Of a DNA stretch of 64,000 nt, positions 46,188 to 59,559 are shown one piece after another. The translations under genes were made by a program, and so were the position numbers. The stretch is from Cavia porcellus. Lineage: Eukaryota > Chordata > Mammalia > Rodentia > Caviidae. A model generated the notes under the pieces. It did no database searches. It was not told where the DNA came from and saw nothing but the letters and a program-made list of their open reading frames with translations. Numbering within the stretch: the stretch's first letter is position 1; every line of letters starts with the position of its first letter. Where the stretch lies: NCBI RefSeq assembly GCF_034190915.1, contig NW_026947484.1, forward strand, positions 77,013,982-77,077,981, given 5' to 3'.

Positions 46188-49100
46188 ATGCAACAGCAGA
46201 GAGATAACATTCCTACAATTAACCAGCATTTAACAGTAATAACCATTAATGTAAATGGTCTCAATGCACCAATCAAAAGAAACAGACTAGCAGAATGGAT
46301 CAAGAAACAAAATCCAACCATATGCTGTTTACAGGAAACCCATCTAACCCAGAAAGATACTCACAGACTGAAAGTCAAAGGATGGAAAACAATTCTTCAT
46401 GCAGCAGGAATCCAAAAAAAGGCAGGAGTAGCCATTCTGTTTGCAGACAACGTGAACTTTAAACCAACAATGACCATAAAGGACAAAGAAGGTCACTACA
46501 TACTCGTAAGGGGAAAACTCCAAGAGGAAGAGATAACTATCTTAAATATATACGCACCAAACTCCAGAGCACCCAGTTATATAAAACAATTATTAACAGA
46601 AATGAAAACTCAAATTATCAGTAACACAATTGTAACAGGAGACCTTAATACACCACTGACACCAAGGGACAGATCAACCAGACAGAAAATGGGCAAAGAA
46701 ATAACAGAACTGAATCACACCTGTGAACAAATGGGTTTGATAGACATATACAGAATGTTCCACCCAACAACATCAGAATACACATTCTTCTCAGCAGTAC
46801 ATGGATCATTTTCTAAAATAGACCATATATTAGCTCACAGAACATATTTAAGCAAATGCAAAAGAGTTGAAATCATCCCTTGCATATTATCGGATCATAG
46901 CGCTCTGAAATTAGAAATTAATGACAAAGGATACTGCAAAAATTCCGCAAACACATGGAAACTAAATAACACACTCTTGAGTAATCAGTGGGTCACAGAA
47001 GAAATTAAAGAAGAAATTAAACAATACCTAAAAGAAAATGAAAATGCAGATACAACTTACCGGAATCTGTGGGATGCAATGAAAGCCGTTCTGAGAGGAA
47101 AATTTATTGCACTGAGTTCCCACATCAGGAAAACAGAACGAATACAAGTAAATAACTTGATGCTACACCTCAAACAGCTAGAAACAGAAGAGCAAGTCAA
47201 GCCCAAAGCCAAAAGAAGAGAGGAAATTATAAGAATCAGAGCAGAAATCAATGCAATAGAGACTAAGAAAACAATCCAAAGAATCAACGAATCAAAGAGT
47301 TGGTTCTTTGAAAGAATAAATAAAATCGATAAGCCCCTAGCCAACCTTATTAAAAAAAGGAAAGAAAAAGCTCAAATTCATGCAATAAGAAATGAAAAAG
47401 GAGAAATCACTACAGACCCAATAGAAATACAGAGGATCATCAACACCTATTTCGAAAACCTCTACTCTCAAAAGTTTGATAACACAGAAGAAATAGACAG
47501 ATTCTTAGAAGCATATGAAGTACCAAAGCTAGATCAAGAGGATATAAAACTGTTGAATAACCCAATCTCTGCTAATGAAATTGAGAATGTAATTGGGTCC
47601 TTGCCCACCAAGAAGAGCCCAGGCCCAGATGGATTCACTGCAGAATTCTACAAGAAATATAAAGAAGACCTAATGCCGACACTCCTCAAACTATTCAATG
47701 AAATTGAAAGGGAAGCAATCCTTCCTAAGTCCTTCCTGGAAGCAAATATTACTCTAGTACCAAAACCTGAGAAAGACCCAACTATAAAAGAGAACTATAG
47801 ACCGATCTCCCTAATGAACACAGATGCAAAAATCCTCAATAAAATATTGGCAAATAGGATCCAGCAAATCATCAAGAAGATTATACACCATGACCAGGTG
47901 GGATTCATCCCAGGAATGCAAGGATGGTTCAACATACGCAAATCAATAAATGTAATCCACCATATCAATAAAGCCAAAAGTAAGAATCACATGATCATCT
48001 CTATAGATGCAGAAAAAGCCTTCGATAAGGTCCAACACTTATTCATGATAAGAACTTTACAGAAAATTGGAATAAATGGTCTTTACCTCAATATAATAAA
48101 GGCCATTTATGACAAACCAACAGCCAGCATCATACTAAATGGCCAAAAATTGAAAGCCTTTACTTTAAAATCGGGTACAAGACAAGGATGTCCTTTATCA
48201 CCACTCCTATTTAATATAGTACTGGAAGTACTAGCCAGAGCAATTAGGCAAGAAAGAGAAATAAAAGGGGTAAAGATAGGAAAAGAAGAAGTTCAATTAT
48301 CATTGTTTGCAGATGACATGATACTCTACATAGAAGACCCCCTAAACTCCATTGAAATACTCTTAGATACAATAAATAAATTCAGTAATGTGGCTGGATA
48401 CAAAATCAATACTCAGAAATCAATAGCATTCCTATACACGAACAACAAAATTACAGAGAGGGAAATAAGAGAAACTGGACTATTCACATTAGCAAGCAAA
48501 AAAATGAAATATTTAGGAATTACTCTTACGAAAGAAGTGAAAGACTTATACAGTGAAAATTATAATACACTGAAAAAGGAAATTGAAGATGATCTCAGAA
48601 AATGGAAAGACATCCCTTGCTCATGGATAGGAAGAACAAACATTGTGAAAATGGCCATTCTCCCAAAACTGTTATACAGATTCAATGCAATCCCAATAGA
48701 AATACCATCAACATACCTTATAGATCTAGAGAAATCACTCCTAAATTTCATCTGGAACCAGAAGAGACCTAGAATCACAAAGGCAATTCTAAGCAGCAAA
48801 GACAAAGCAGGAGGCATCACAATCCCTGACTTGAAGTTATACTACAAAGCAACAGTAGTAAAATCAACATGGTATTGGAATCAAAACAGAGCTGAAGATC
48901 AGTGGAATAGATTAGAAGATACAACCACAACTACGAACACACTCAACCACCTTATTTTTGATAAAGGAGCCAAGCAGGTTCACTGGAAGAACGACAGTCT
49001 CTTTAATAAATGGTGCTGGAAAAACTGGCTCTCCATTTGCCGAAAACTAAAGCTAGACCCATGTCTATCACCATGTACTAAATTAAAATGTAAATGGGTC

Positions 49101-50024
49101 AAAGATCTGAATATTAAAACAGAAACACTAAATCTATTGGAAGACAAAATAGGTAGAAACCTTGGAGACATAGGAGTAGGTAAAGAATTCATGAACAGGA
49201 CTCAAACCGCACGGGAAATACTTTCCAGAATCAATAACTGGGACCACTTCTTATTAAAAAGTTTCTGCATGTCAAAAGAAATCTCCAGCATAGTGAAAAG
49301 AAAACCCACAAACTGGGAAAAGATTTTAGTGAACTCTCTCTCAGACAAGGGCCTCTTGTCTAAAACATATAAAGAATTAAAGAAACTCAGACCTCCGAAA
49401 TTCAAAGATCCAATCCAAAAATGGGCATCTGAGATGAATATGCAATTCTCAGATGAAGAAATGCAAATGGCAAATAAATACATGAAAAAATGCTCATCAT
49501 CATTGGTCATTAGAGAAATGCAAATTAAAACCACACTGAGATACCATCTCACTCCTGAAAGAATGGCCAGGATCAAGAAAACCGACAACAAATGCTGGAG
49601 AGGCTGTGGGGAAAAAGGAACTCTCCTGCACTGCTGGTGGGAGTGTAGACTGGTACAGCCTTTGTGGAGATCTGTCTGGAGATTTCTCAAAAAGTTGGGA
49701 CTGGAAATCCCATTTATTCCAGCTATTCCACTTCTAGGCATATTCCCAGAAGAACTGAAAGCATCATACCACAGTGATATATGTGCACCTATGTTTATAG
49801 CAGCACAATTTGTAATCGCCAGATCTTGGAAACAACCCAAGTGCCCATCAACTGAGGAATGGATAAAAAAGTTGTGGTATTTCTATACAATGGAGTATTA
49901 TTCAGCTATAAAGAAGGATCACATTGAGATATTTATCAATAAATGGGCACAGCTTGAGACCATACTCATAAGTGAAATAAATCAATCTCGCATGTGTGAA
50001 TACCGAATAGTTTCCCTAATGTAA
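46188..50024 (+). CDS. ORF2: L1 ORF2 protein: endonuclease and reverse transcriptase, intact
   Basis: 1,278 residues without interruption, the usual length for mammalian L1 ORF2p. N-terminal AP-like endonuclease: 'NVNG' near 21-24, QETH 49-52, GDLN 151-154, 'IDHILAH' 211-217 and SDH 235-237. Reverse transcriptase: 'PISLMN', '[18 protein letters not shown]' and the catalytic FADD at 707-710. C-terminal cysteine motif: C1136, C1140, H1148, C1153. These are the residues expected for target-primed reverse transcription in the nucleus. It starts 19 bp after the ancestral ORF1 stop (TAA at 46,166-46,168) and is translated from the same bicistronic RNA. All key residues I can check are present, so the enzyme could be active and could serve SINEs or half-L1 RNAs in trans (inference). 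Confidence 0.96.
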   Translation: MQQQRDNIPTINQHLTVITINVNGLNAPIKRNRLAEWIKKQNPTICCLQETHLTQKDTHRLKVKGWKTILHAAGIQKKAGVAILFADNVNFKPTMTIKDKEGHYILVRGKLQEEEITILNIYAPNSRAPSYIKQLLTEMKTQIISNTIVTGDLNTPLTPRDRSTRQKMGKEITELNHTCEQMGLIDIYRMFHPTTSEYTFFSAVHGSFSKIDHILAHRTYLSKCKRVEIIPCILSDHSALKLEINDKGYCKNSANTWKLNNTLLSNQWVTEEIKEEIKQYLKENENADTTYRNLWDAMKAVLRGKFIALSSHIRKTERIQVNNLMLHLKQLETEEQVKPKAKRREEIIRIRAEINAIETKKTIQRINESKSWFFERINKIDKPLANLIKKRKEKAQIHAIRNEKGEITTDPIEIQRIINTYFENLYSQKFDNTEEIDRFLEAYEVPKLDQEDIKLLNNPISANEIENVIGSLPTKKSPGPDGFTAEFYKKYKEDLMPTLLKLFNEIEREAILPKSFLEANITLVPKPEKDPTIKENYRPISLMNTDAKILNKILANRIQQIIKKIIHHDQVGFIPGMQGWFNIRKSINVIHHINKAKSKNHMIISIDAEKAFDKVQHLFMIRTLQKIGINGLYLNIIKAIYDKPTASIILNGQKLKAFTLKSGTRQGCPLSPLLFNIVLEVLARAIRQEREIKGVKIGKEEVQLSLFADDMILYIEDPLNSIEILLDTINKFSNVAGYKINTQKSIAFLYTNNKITEREIRETGLFTLASKKMKYLGITLTKEVKDLYSENYNTLKKEIEDDLRKWKDIPCSWIGRTNIVKMAILPKLLYRFNAIPIEIPSTYLIDLEKSLLNFIWNQKRPRITKAILSSKDKAGGITIPDLKLYYKATVVKSTWYWNQNRAEDQWNRLEDTTTTTNTLNHLIFDKGAKQVHWKNDSLFNKWCWKNWLSICRKLKLDPCLSPCTKLKCKWVKDLNIKTETLNLLEDKIGRNLGDIGVGKEFMNRTQTAREILSRINNWDHFLLKSFCMSKEISSIVKRKPTNWEKILVNSLSDKGLLSKTYKELKKLRPPKFKDPIQKWASEMNMQFSDEEMQMANKYMKKCSSSLVIREMQIKTTLRYHLTPERMARIKKTDNKCWRGCGEKGTLLHCWWECRLVQPLWRSVWRFLKKLGLEIPFIPAIPLLGIFPEELKASYHSDICAPMFIAAQFVIARSWKQPKCPSTEEWIKKLWYFYTMEYYSAIKKDHIEIFINKWAQLETILISEINQSRMCEYRIVSLM

Positions 50025-51218
50025 GTAATGATTCAAATATATAAAAATATGTGGTAATCATGATTCCCCATTAGGTGGCCTTGAAGCCTTATAAAGTTTT
50101 CACTCATTAATTAGAAAGGCTTTATTCTGGGCTTCTTGATATGAAAATATTTGAAGCTAGAGTATATGAAGTTTTACCCAAATATTTCAAGGAAAAAGAC
50201 ACTATGGTAACTGCTATTAAGTCAGGTTATAAGGTGGTGAAGTACTAGGTTATTGAAACAGTCATGCTGTGACCTCTATTGTTATATTGTTATGTCCTGT
50301 TTTATCTCAATCTCCCCCTTATTGTTTCAAAAAAAATTATTTAGTCATTTCTTATGTTTGTCTTAATTAAAGAAAAAATTCAAAAAAATTAGGATATATA
50401 AATAGTAACTCTTTTCGATTTCCTATTAACTTGTTTTGAAGTCCTGTAGTACTCCCACGATCTTGTTTTGACTGATTAGACTCTGTTCCATTCTATATGA
50501 TAGTATCAAGTTTGAAGACATAGGCAACTACTTTGAAGACAATAAGATTCACTAAGATACCCATTCTGGTTTGACTATTGTCTTCTTTGGAAGTCCTGTA
50601 ATGTTTACAACGCCTAAGTTTTATTGGTCTTGTTCTCTACTGTTTTGTCCAACTTTATAATATCTAATAAGATAGACAATTCTTTTTAAGGAAACAAGGG
50701 ACAACGTTGATAACCATTGTTGATAAACTTGTACTCTGTTCTACACCATGTGCTACGTCTATCCTTGGTATTGACTGACAGCTTTGTTTTGCCATATTTG
50801 ACTGTATTCTTCCCCCCCCCCAAAGAAAGTAATAAGCACTAAGGAGTAATAAAATCCAAGATGTGTAAATTTTGTTGTAAAAAAGAGAGGGAAAAAAAAA
50901 AAAAAGAAAAGGAGCTCTAACGGATATAATAGCAAGTGTGTTTGGGGGTGTTAAATAGCTGACTTTATCAATGTTTTTGGAACATTGAACACAGCTGTTT
51001 GCAGTCTCCCTGTTTGAATGTCCACCTTGTGTTCTTTGATACTGTGATTTGAGGAACTATTTTCAAGAAAATAGTGTGTAATCTACTAGCAGGTAATTTC
51101 TTACTGTTATGGTTTTTTGTTTTGTTTTGTTTTGTTTTGTTTTGTAGTTCTGTATTGCGTGTACCCTTACGCCGCTTTGGTTTGTTTTGTGTTTTTCTCT
51201 TTTTCCTCTTAAATAAAT
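50025..51218 (+). other. L1 3' UTR
   Basis: AT-rich, with a polypurine block at 50,879-50,916 ('aaaaagagagggaaaaaaaa'), a GTTTT pentanucleotide run at about 51,116-51,146 and AATAAA at 51,212. Its blocks are shared, in order, with the 3' UTRs of the half-L1 elements. Confidence 0.85.
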
Positions 51219-51262
51219 TAAAAAAAAAAAAAAAAAAAGAACTGAACATGCCAAAAAAAAAA
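51219..51262 (+). other. Two-part poly(A) tail with a 14-nt insert
   Basis: About 19 A, then gaactgaacatgcc (51,239-51,252), then 10 A before the right duplication. Such a layout arises when transcription runs past the element's own poly(A) signal into source flanking DNA. Confidence 0.7.
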
Positions 51263-51277
51263 AGATAAGATATTCCT
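51263..51277. repeat. Target-site duplication of young L1 (right)
   Basis: Exact copy of 43,466-43,480. Confidence 0.95.
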
Positions 51278-51901
51278 TTTCTATATCCTGTCATTTATGC
51301 AATTATTTTTAAAGTTCCTCATGATTTTTTTTATTTTAAAGAGATTAAGACAAAAGAAGACAGAACAAAGTAGATTAGAACAGAACAATGTAACGAACAC
51401 CGTACTTCACCACAAGACAACCCAATATTGACAGTAGCTACCATAATGTCTCTTTCTTTGAAATAGTTGACCATACCTTCACATATAATAGTATCAAACA
51501 TAGCAAAATAGTACAAAATCATTAAAGAGAATGAAAGTATTATAGGGCATTCAGAATTAAATAACAGAAAATGAACAATGGCTACTATATTATCTCCTTT
51601 TCCATAAAAATTATTTATATTATCACACATATTAAAATCCAATAAGATACAAAATGATAGAACCAATGGAAACAGAAGAACAAAAGCATGGTAGGACTTC
51701 AGAGTAAGATGATGTAAAATCAGAAATGGCTGCCATAATGTCTTGTTTTCTTAAAATAGCTGTTCATACCATCATACATCATAAAATCAAACAAAACAGA
51801 ATAAAAACATTCCAACTAATACATGAAAAAATTATAAGGCTTCAAAGCAATGTAACAGGGAATTGTGATTAGCATAAACTTTTATGTACTCTTACTGTTT
51901 A

Positions 51902-54900
51902 TTACACTAGGGAGACTATACGGTATTTATACATGTGAGTTTGATTTATTTTACTTATGAGTATGGTCTCAAATTGCATCCATTTATTTATAAATATCTC
52001 AATGTGATCATTCTTTTTAGCTGAGTAGTACTCCATTATATAAAAATACCACAACTTTTTTTTTTATCCATTCCTTAGTTGTTGGACACTTAGGTTGTTT
52101 CCAAGTTCTGGCTATTACAAATTGTGCTGCTATAAACATAAGTGCACATATATTACTGTGGTATGATATTTTCAGTTCTTCTGGGAATATGCCTAGAAGT
52201 GGAATAGCTGGATCATATGGGACTTCCAATCGCAGCTTTTTGAGTAATCTCCAGACTGACTTCTACAATGGTTGCACCAGTCTACACTCCCACCAACAGT
52301 GCAGGAGAGTTCCTTCTTCCCCACAGCCTATCCAGCATTTGTTGTTGGTAGTTTTCTTGATCCTGGCCATTCTTTCAGGAGTGAGATGGGATCTCAGTGT
52401 GGTTTTAATTTGCATTTCTCTAATGAGTAATGATGATGAATATTTTTTCATGTGTTTATTTGCCACGTGTATTTCTTTATCTGAGAACTGTGTATTCATC
52501 TCAGATGCCCATTTTTGGATTGGGTATTTGAATTTCAGAGGTTTGATTTTTTAAAATTCTTTATATGCTTTAGACAGAAGTCCTTTGTCTGAGGGATAGT
52601 TCACTAAGATTTTTACCCAGTTTGTGGATTTTCTTTTCACTATGCTGGATATTTCTTTTGACATGCAGAAACTTTGTGATTTTGGGAAATATTTCCTGTG
52701 TGGTTTGATTCCTGTTCATGAATTCTCTCCGTACCCCTATGTCTTCAAGATTTTTATTTAATTTGTCTTTCAACAGATTTAGTGTTTTTGTTTTAATATT
52801 CAGATCTTTGATCCATTTAGATTTTCATTTAGTATATGGTGATAGGCATGGATCTAGTTTTAGTTTTTGGCATGTGGAGAGCCAGTTTTTTCAGCACCAT
52901 TTATTAAAGAGACTATCGTTCTTCCAGTGAACATGTTTGGCCCCTCTGTCAAAAATAAGGTGGTTGAATGTGTTTGTAGTTGTGGTTGTATCTTCTAATA
53001 TATTCCGTTGATTTTCAGCTCTGTTTTTATTCCAGTATCATGTTGATTTTATTACAGTAGCTTTGTAGTATAACTTCAAGTCAGGAATTGTGAGGCCTCC
53101 TGCCTTGAATTTGCTGCTTAGAACTGTCTTTGCAATTTTAGGTCTCTTCAGATGAATTTTAGGAATGATTTCTCTAGATGTATGAGGAATGTTGATGGTA
53201 TTTTCATTGGAATTTCATTAAATCTGTGTAACAGTTTTGAGATAATGGCCATTTTCACAAGATTTATTCTTCCTACACATGAACAAAGAATGTCATTCCA
53301 TTTTCTGAGATCTTCTTCGATTTCTTTTTCAGGGTATTATAATTTTCTCTCTAAATATATTTTACTTCTTTCATGAGGTTAATTCCTAAGTATTTCAATT
53401 TTTTGGATGCTAGTGTGAAGGGTGTGGCTTCTCTCATCTCTCTTTCAGTGATTTTGTTGTTAGTATATAGGAACGGTATTGATTTTTGAGTATTGACTTT
53501 GTATCCAGCTACAATGCTGAATTTATTTATTATATGTAGGAGTTTTTCAATGGAGTTTTGGGAGTCTTCTATGTAGAGTATCATGTCATTTGCCCTAATG
53601 ATAATTTAACTTCTTCTTTTTCTATCTTTACCCCTTTTATTTAATCTCTCTTGTCTAATTACTCTGGCTAATATTTCCAGTACTGTGTTGAATAGGAGTG
53701 GTGGTAAGGGACATCCTTGTCTTGTGCCTGATTTTAAGGTAAAGGCATTCAGTATTTGGCCATTTAATATGATGCTGGCTGTTGGTTTGTCATAGATGGC
53801 TCATATCGAGGTAAAAACCATCTATTCCAATTTTCTTTATGGTTCTTATCATAAATGAACATTGGACCTTATCAAAAGCTTGTTCTGCATGTATAGAAAT
53901 GATCATGTGATTCTTACTTTTGGCTCCATTGATATGGTGGATTACATATATTGATTTATGAATGTTGAACCATCCCTGCATGCCTGGGATGAATCCCACT
54001 TGGTCATGGTGTATAATCTTCTTGATGATTTGCTGCATCCTGTTTGCCAATATTTTATTGAGGATTTTTCATCTGTGTTTGTTAGGGAGATTGGCCTGTA
54101 GTTCTCTTTTTCAGTTGTGTCTTTCTCAGGTTTTGGTACTAGAGTAATATTTGCTTCCAGGAATGACTTAGGAAGGATTGCTTCACTTTCAATTTCATTA
54201 AAGAATTTGAGGAGTGTCTTCTTTGTATTTCTTGTAGAATTCCACAGTGAATCTGTTTGGGCCTGGATTCTTCTTTGTAGGTAAGTACTTAATTACATTT
54301 TCAATTTCATTAATAGAAATTGGGTTATTCTTCAGCTTTTCACCTTCTTGACCCAGATTTGATAGTCCATATGTTTTGAGGAAGCTGTCCATTCTTCTGT
54401 ATTATCAAACCTATGTGAGTAGAGGTTTTTGAAATAGGTGTTGATGATCTTCCATGTTTCCACAGAGCCTGTGGTGATTTTACCTTTTTCATTCCTTGTT
54501 ACATGAATTTGAGCTTTTTATTTCCTTTTAAAATAAGTTTGGCTGGGGGCTTATCAATTTTATTTATTCTTTCAAAGAACCAACTCTTTGATTCATTGAT
54601 TCTTTGGATTGTTTTTTTAGTCTCTATTGCATTAATTTCTGCTCTGATTTTTATAATTTCCTCTCATTTTGGCTTTGGGCTTGACTTGCTCTTCTTTTTA
54701 TAGATGTTTGAGGTGTAAGCAGATTATTTATTTGTATTTGTTCTGTTTTCCTGATATGGGAACTCAGTGCAGTAAATTTTCCTCTGAGGACAGCTTTCAT
54801 TGCAATCCACAGATTCCAGCAAATTGTATTTGTATTTTTGTTTGCTTGTAGGTATTGTTTAATTTCTTCTTTAATTTCCCCTGTGACCCACTGATTACTC

Positions 54901-55754
54901 AAGAGTGTGTTATTCAGTTTCCATGTGTTTGTGGGGTTTTTGCAGTTTCTTTTATCATTAATTACTAATTTCATGGCACTATGATCTGTTAACATGAAAA
55001 GGATAAGTTCAACTCTTTTGAATTTATTTAAATATGTTCTGTGGGCTAGTATTTGGTCTAGTTTAGAGAATGACCCATGTACTGCTGAGAAGAATGTATA
55101 TTCTGGTTTTGGAAGGAACACTCTGTATACATCTATCAAGTCCATTTTTTTCACAGGTATGATTCAGTTCTGTTATTTCTTTGCTGATTTTCTTTGTGGT
55201 TGAGCTGTCCCTTGGTGTTAGGGGTGTATTAAGGTCTCTTGTTATAATTGTATTATTGCTTATTTAATTTTTCATTTCTGTTAATACTTGCTTTGTGTGG
55301 CTGGGTGCTCTGGAATTTGGTGCATATATATTTAAGATTGTTATCTCTTCCTCTTGAAGTTTTCCCCTGACTAGTATGTAATGACCTTCTTTATCTCTTC
55401 TGATCATTCTTGGTTTGAAGTTCACATTGCAAACAGAATAGCTACCCCCACTTTTTTTGGGTTCCTGTTGCATGAAGTATTGTTTTCCATCCTTTGACTT
55501 TCAGTCTGTGAGTTTCCTTTTAGGTTGGATGGATTTCTTGTAGAGAGCATATGGTTGGATATTGTTTCTTCATCCATTCTGCCAGTCTGTTCCTTTAATT
55601 GGTGAATTGAGACCATTAATGAGACCATTAACTGAGACCATATAACAGTTATAACCATTAATTTTATAACATTATAAGTTGTAAGTTATAACATTAATGG
55701 TTATAACTGCTATATATTGGTTTGTTGTTGACATGTTAACTTTCTGGTTTTACA
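51902..55754 (-). pseudogene. L1c ORF2 pseudogene
   Basis: Collinear with the intact ORF2 over its whole length. Open pieces include 54,651-55,154 (167 codons, end of the endonuclease: '[20 protein letters not shown]') and 53,351-53,584. The start codon region reads ATG then TAA on the minus strand. A fold-back duplication near 55,615-55,710 disrupts the first codons. Confidence 0.8.
55646..55709. repeat. Short perfect inverted repeat in L1c
   Basis: 17-nt arms cagttataaccattaat (55,646-55,662) and its complement (55,693-55,709), absent as a pair from the same place in L1b. Confidence 0.8.
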
Positions 55755-56611
55755 TCTTTACCTTTCCATTCTTTTTAACTGTTTTCCTTGCTTGAAAAAC
55801 CCACCTAGTGTTTTTTTTTTCTCATGTGTATCTAGACTGTCTTTCAGTATTCCTTGAAGGGTTGTTTTGGTGATTAGGAAGTTCTTCAGCTGTTCTTTAT
55901 CATGGAAGTATCTTATTTCTCCATCCATTTTGAAGGAAAGTTTTTCAGGGTACATCAGTCTGGGTTAGAAGTTGTTTTCCTTTAGGATCTGAAATACTTC
56001 ATACCATGCTGTTCTTGATTTCATTGTTTGTGTTGAGAAGTCTGCTGTGATTCTGATAAGTTTTCCTTTATAGATGATCTGTCTTTCTCTCTAACAGCTT
56101 TTAATATTCTATTCTTATGTTGGCTTTCTGGGATGGTGATTATTATATGTCTGGGTGTAGTTTTAACTTGGTTATGGCTATTTGGAATTCTATATGCTTC
56201 ACTAATCTTAATGTCAGTTTCCATTCTCATGTTTGGAAAATTTTCAGCTATTACTTCTGTAAATAGCCTCTTGATATCATTTGTGTTGTCCCCTTCTTTT
56301 TCATTTATCCCTATCAAACTTATTTTTATTTTTTTTGCATCATCTTGCAGCTTCTGAGCTGTTATTTCCTGATTCCTTGTTATTTTCAAAAGATTTTTCC
56401 TTTCCGGTTCACTAGCTGCAATCTTGTCTTTGAGGTCTGAAATTCTATCTTTACTTTCACTGAGGTGGTTTTGACAACTTTGAATGGAGTCAAAAGATTT
56501 ACTGTATATCTCGTTTAATCTGCTTCATGTATTCTATTTGTTTCTTATATTGTTCATCCAGGGATTCTATATTTTTCTTTTGTTCCTCTAATTTTTTAAC
56601 TGTATCTTCTT

Positions 56612-59305
56612 CTATTTTTTGTTAAAGAAAGACAAAACAAAATGGAAAATGGGTAGAAATAGTACATAATTTCAAAGAAAAAAAATAAACAGTAATAAAT
56701 CACTTGTTGATATTTACATATTTTCCTCTTACAAATAATTGTTCAAGATACAAAAGTGGAACATATAAATGGGAATTCAAACAGGAATACTGCAAATAGT
56801 TCCGTTCAACTATGTAATAAAAACTTAATATGGCTATCTATCCTATACACTTAAAAATATACGCTTTTATCCATATCTTCATTTATGTTGAGATTAAATA
56901 AACTAAAGCAGACTAAAATCTCTCTGAATAAAGATTAATATTATTGCTGGATTTCATATCATGACACTCGGGAATCAGCACTGGGTACTTTAGTGCCTTT
57001 TTTTTCCTTCAAAGCATTTGTTCATTTCTCTCGGTTTTATATTTGGGGGGCAACCTGCTGTTTATTTAAGTGTTTCCGAACTTTCTCATTCCTGGACTTG
57101 ATCTCTAGGTGTATTTTCTTTACTTAGTGAAGCCTGTCTTTCCAACCTATCCATAAATACTGGTCCAGTAGTCCCTATTACTCTTTGCTTCCCTATCACA
57201 TAGAGTTCTGTTTTCTCATATTTGATTTTGGTCTATATACCTTTCTTCAGGTTAATTATATTTACTATAAAGAGCATCTCAGTGGATCCTACCACTTGAT
57301 CCACTCTGCCTGCAATTCTCTCTTTTTTTTCTTCATTTAGTGTGGCTAGGCCAGCTATATTAGAAATTATATCCAACCTTCTTTGCCTCATTTCTGTTGT
57401 GCTCTTTTTCCACCATTAGTTGTTTCTTTGTCTTCTTCATTTTGCTTTTTGCTCCATTCATTGGGGGCCTTTCTGCTGCTGTTACTGAAATCCTGGTGCT
57501 TTTCTTTCTCTCTTTAGAATGTCCTGTAGTATTCTTTGTAGGATTCTTTGGTGGTTGCAAATTCCCCCAGATCCTCTTTATCTTGGAAGCATCTTGTTTC
57601 TCCATTAATTTCCAGGGATATTTTTTCAGGGTACATCAATTTTGGCTGGAGGTTACATTCTCTCAGGACTTTGAATACTTCACCCCACTCTTCTTAATTT
57701 GATGGTCTGTGCCGAGAAGTATGCCATAATTCTGATGGACTTTCTCTTGTAGGTAGTCTGTTTCTTATCTCTGACAGCTTTTGATATTCTGTTCTTATAT
57801 TGGATTTCTGGAGTATTGATTATTATATGCCTGGGTGTAGTTCTGTTTTGGTTGTAGGTGGCTGGAGTTCTGCATGCTTCATACATGATGAGTATATCCT
57901 TTCCCTATGTTTGGGAAGTTTTCCTTAATTATTTCTGTGAATAGCCTTTGTAGTTCCTTTGTTTGTATCCCTGCTTCTTCATTCACATTCTTTATTCTTA
58001 AATTATAGATCTTCTTGTGATCTTTTAGTCTTTATATTGTTACTGCTTGTTTCCTTGTTATTTTTAAGAAATTTTCCTTCTATGATCTCACATTGCAAAC
58101 CTGTCCTCCAGTTTGGATAATCTATCCTTAGTTTTTTTCAAGCAGTTTTGCCAGCTTTCAATGGAGTTTTTAATTTCCTGGTAATCTCTTTGAACCTGCT
58201 TCATGTATTCTACATTTTCTCGATTTTCTTTATCAAAAAATTCTCCCATTTTCTGTTTTCTTCCCCTCTTCCATCTGTTTTTCTTGAGATGTGCTTAGCA
58301 TTTCTTTAATTATTCTATTTATATCTTGCGTTACTTGGTTAAATACTTTGCTTTTGAACTTGTCTATGAGGTCCCAAAGATATTGCTTTATATCTACTGG
58401 TGCCATGTCTGATATTGCATGTCATTCTCCTTTGCATTTACTTTTTCTGGATCTATGTTCTCAGGATTAGGGACTGGGGACCCTTTTTTGTTGCTTCCCC
58501 TTCTCATATTTTTTTGTTCCTGCCATACAGGTGTATATAGCAGGCCCAGTTTCTTTCTTTGTTGGTTACAGTTTGTCTGAATCACACTGGCTAGGTGCTT
58601 CCACCCACTGCAGAGTACTAGGGAGATACAGATGGTGCAGCCTATGCGGGGCCTGCCCCTCCAGGTCAGTCATCCTGTTGAAGGCTTCACTGCATTAGGG
58701 TGCACTGCCAGGCATAGGGACTTGGTTTGGGCTAGCCTATTGGGCCTCAGTCCAGGACATGACCCAGGTCAAGTGCTCCCCATCCATCCCGCTTGAGAAG
58801 GGAGCAGCTGACTGAAGTAACTGCAGCCCCTTGTTCTGGCCAGTCTGCCCGGTCCCAGAACACTGTCTGTTGGAGCCTCTTTGTCTATGGAAGGGTTTTT
58901 AATCCCATCACTCACCACAGTCGATGCAGGGTTTCCCCATCAGCTTGGCTCTCAGTTTGGTTCACCGATTCCCATCCTTAGTGTGAATACATCTCCAATG
59001 AGTTGAAACTGGTGGGCTTTTGGGTAGCTCGGTAAGTTTCTGCTGAATGGGTTCAAGTGCGGCAGTGGAAGGGTGTTCAAGCAGCGAGTTCAAGCAGCAG
59101 TACTGAGACTGTAGCTGTTCCAATAGTAGCACTGGGACTGTATTTTTAATTGGTTTCTCTCAGCTTAGTTTGTTCCTGGGTCAGGAGGGTCTATCTCCCT
59201 CTGTTCAGGACTCCTCATGCTGTATTATTTTTGGGATCTAAGTTGATTATCTCAGGGAGCCTCTGTAACTTGCTGTTATCTACCCACCATCTTTTTTGAG
59301 TCTCC
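56612..59305 (-). mobile_element. HAL1c: half-L1 inserted into L1c ORF1, minus strand
   Basis: 5' end at 59,305 ('ggagactcaaaaaagatggtg' from position 59,305 down to 59,285 on the minus strand), 5' UTR, ORF1 (about 58,592-57,500), ORF2 remnant with the family junction near 57,172, and a 3' UTR shortened to about 0.5 kb, ending near 56,612. Flanking L1c sequence shows an imperfect duplication: aactgtatcttctt (56,598-56,611) and aactgtctttttt (59,306-59,318). 5' start agrees with HAL1a and HAL1b. Confidence 0.78.
57500..58592 (-). pseudogene. HAL1c ORF1 pseudogene
   Basis: Open pieces at 58,394-58,585 (N-terminal; 'KGSPVPNPENIDPEKVNAKE', aligning with 'KKPPATDPGKISPEEVNTEE' of HAL1b) and 57,680-57,886 (C-terminal; 'YEACRTPATYNQNRTTPRH'). 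Otherwise broken. Confidence 0.65.
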
Positions 59306-59559
59306 AACTGTCTTTTTTAGATGTGTTCAGCATCTCTTTCATTACTTATATCATTTCTTCTTTTATGTGGGAGATTATTTTTAACTCAAATTCCTTTAGA
59401 GCTTCCCAGAGTTGCTTCTTTATGTCAGTTGTTATTATCTCATGTATATGGTGTATATTTTCTTCTGTGTACATGGCTCATAGGCTTTCTTGGGATGGAC
59501 TGGAGGTTTGAGATTGCATTTTAGTCTTTCATCTTGTCATTTTCCTATATTTCCATGTT

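Larger units (their letters stand above)
43481..51262 (+). mobile_element. Young full-length L1, plus strand
   Basis: A 7.8-kb L1 with five 261-bp promoter monomers, a 0.4-kb non-monomeric 5' UTR, ORF1, ORF2, a 1.2-kb 3' UTR, AATAAA and a two-part poly(A) tail. An exact 15-bp target-site duplication flanks it. ORF2 is uninterrupted; ORF1 has one stop 40 codons before the expected end. It appears the youngest L1 in the window: the only one with an open ORF2 and near-identical promoter monomers. Confidence 0.97.
55757..59480 (-). pseudogene. L1c ORF1 pseudogene, interrupted by HAL1c
   Basis: C-terminal two thirds at 55,757-56,611, including an open piece at 56,021-56,389 ('MKITRNQEITAQKLQDDAKK'; 'EAYRIPNSHNQVKTTPRH'). 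The N-terminal part is at 59,306-59,480. The 2.7-kb insertion between them is HAL1c. Confidence 0.75.

Noticed and set aside
46188..50024. Treating the opposite-strand frames (for example 49,202-49,840 minus, 212 codons) as genes
   Set aside because: They are antisense shadows of ORF2, and matching shadows appear in L1b and L1c.
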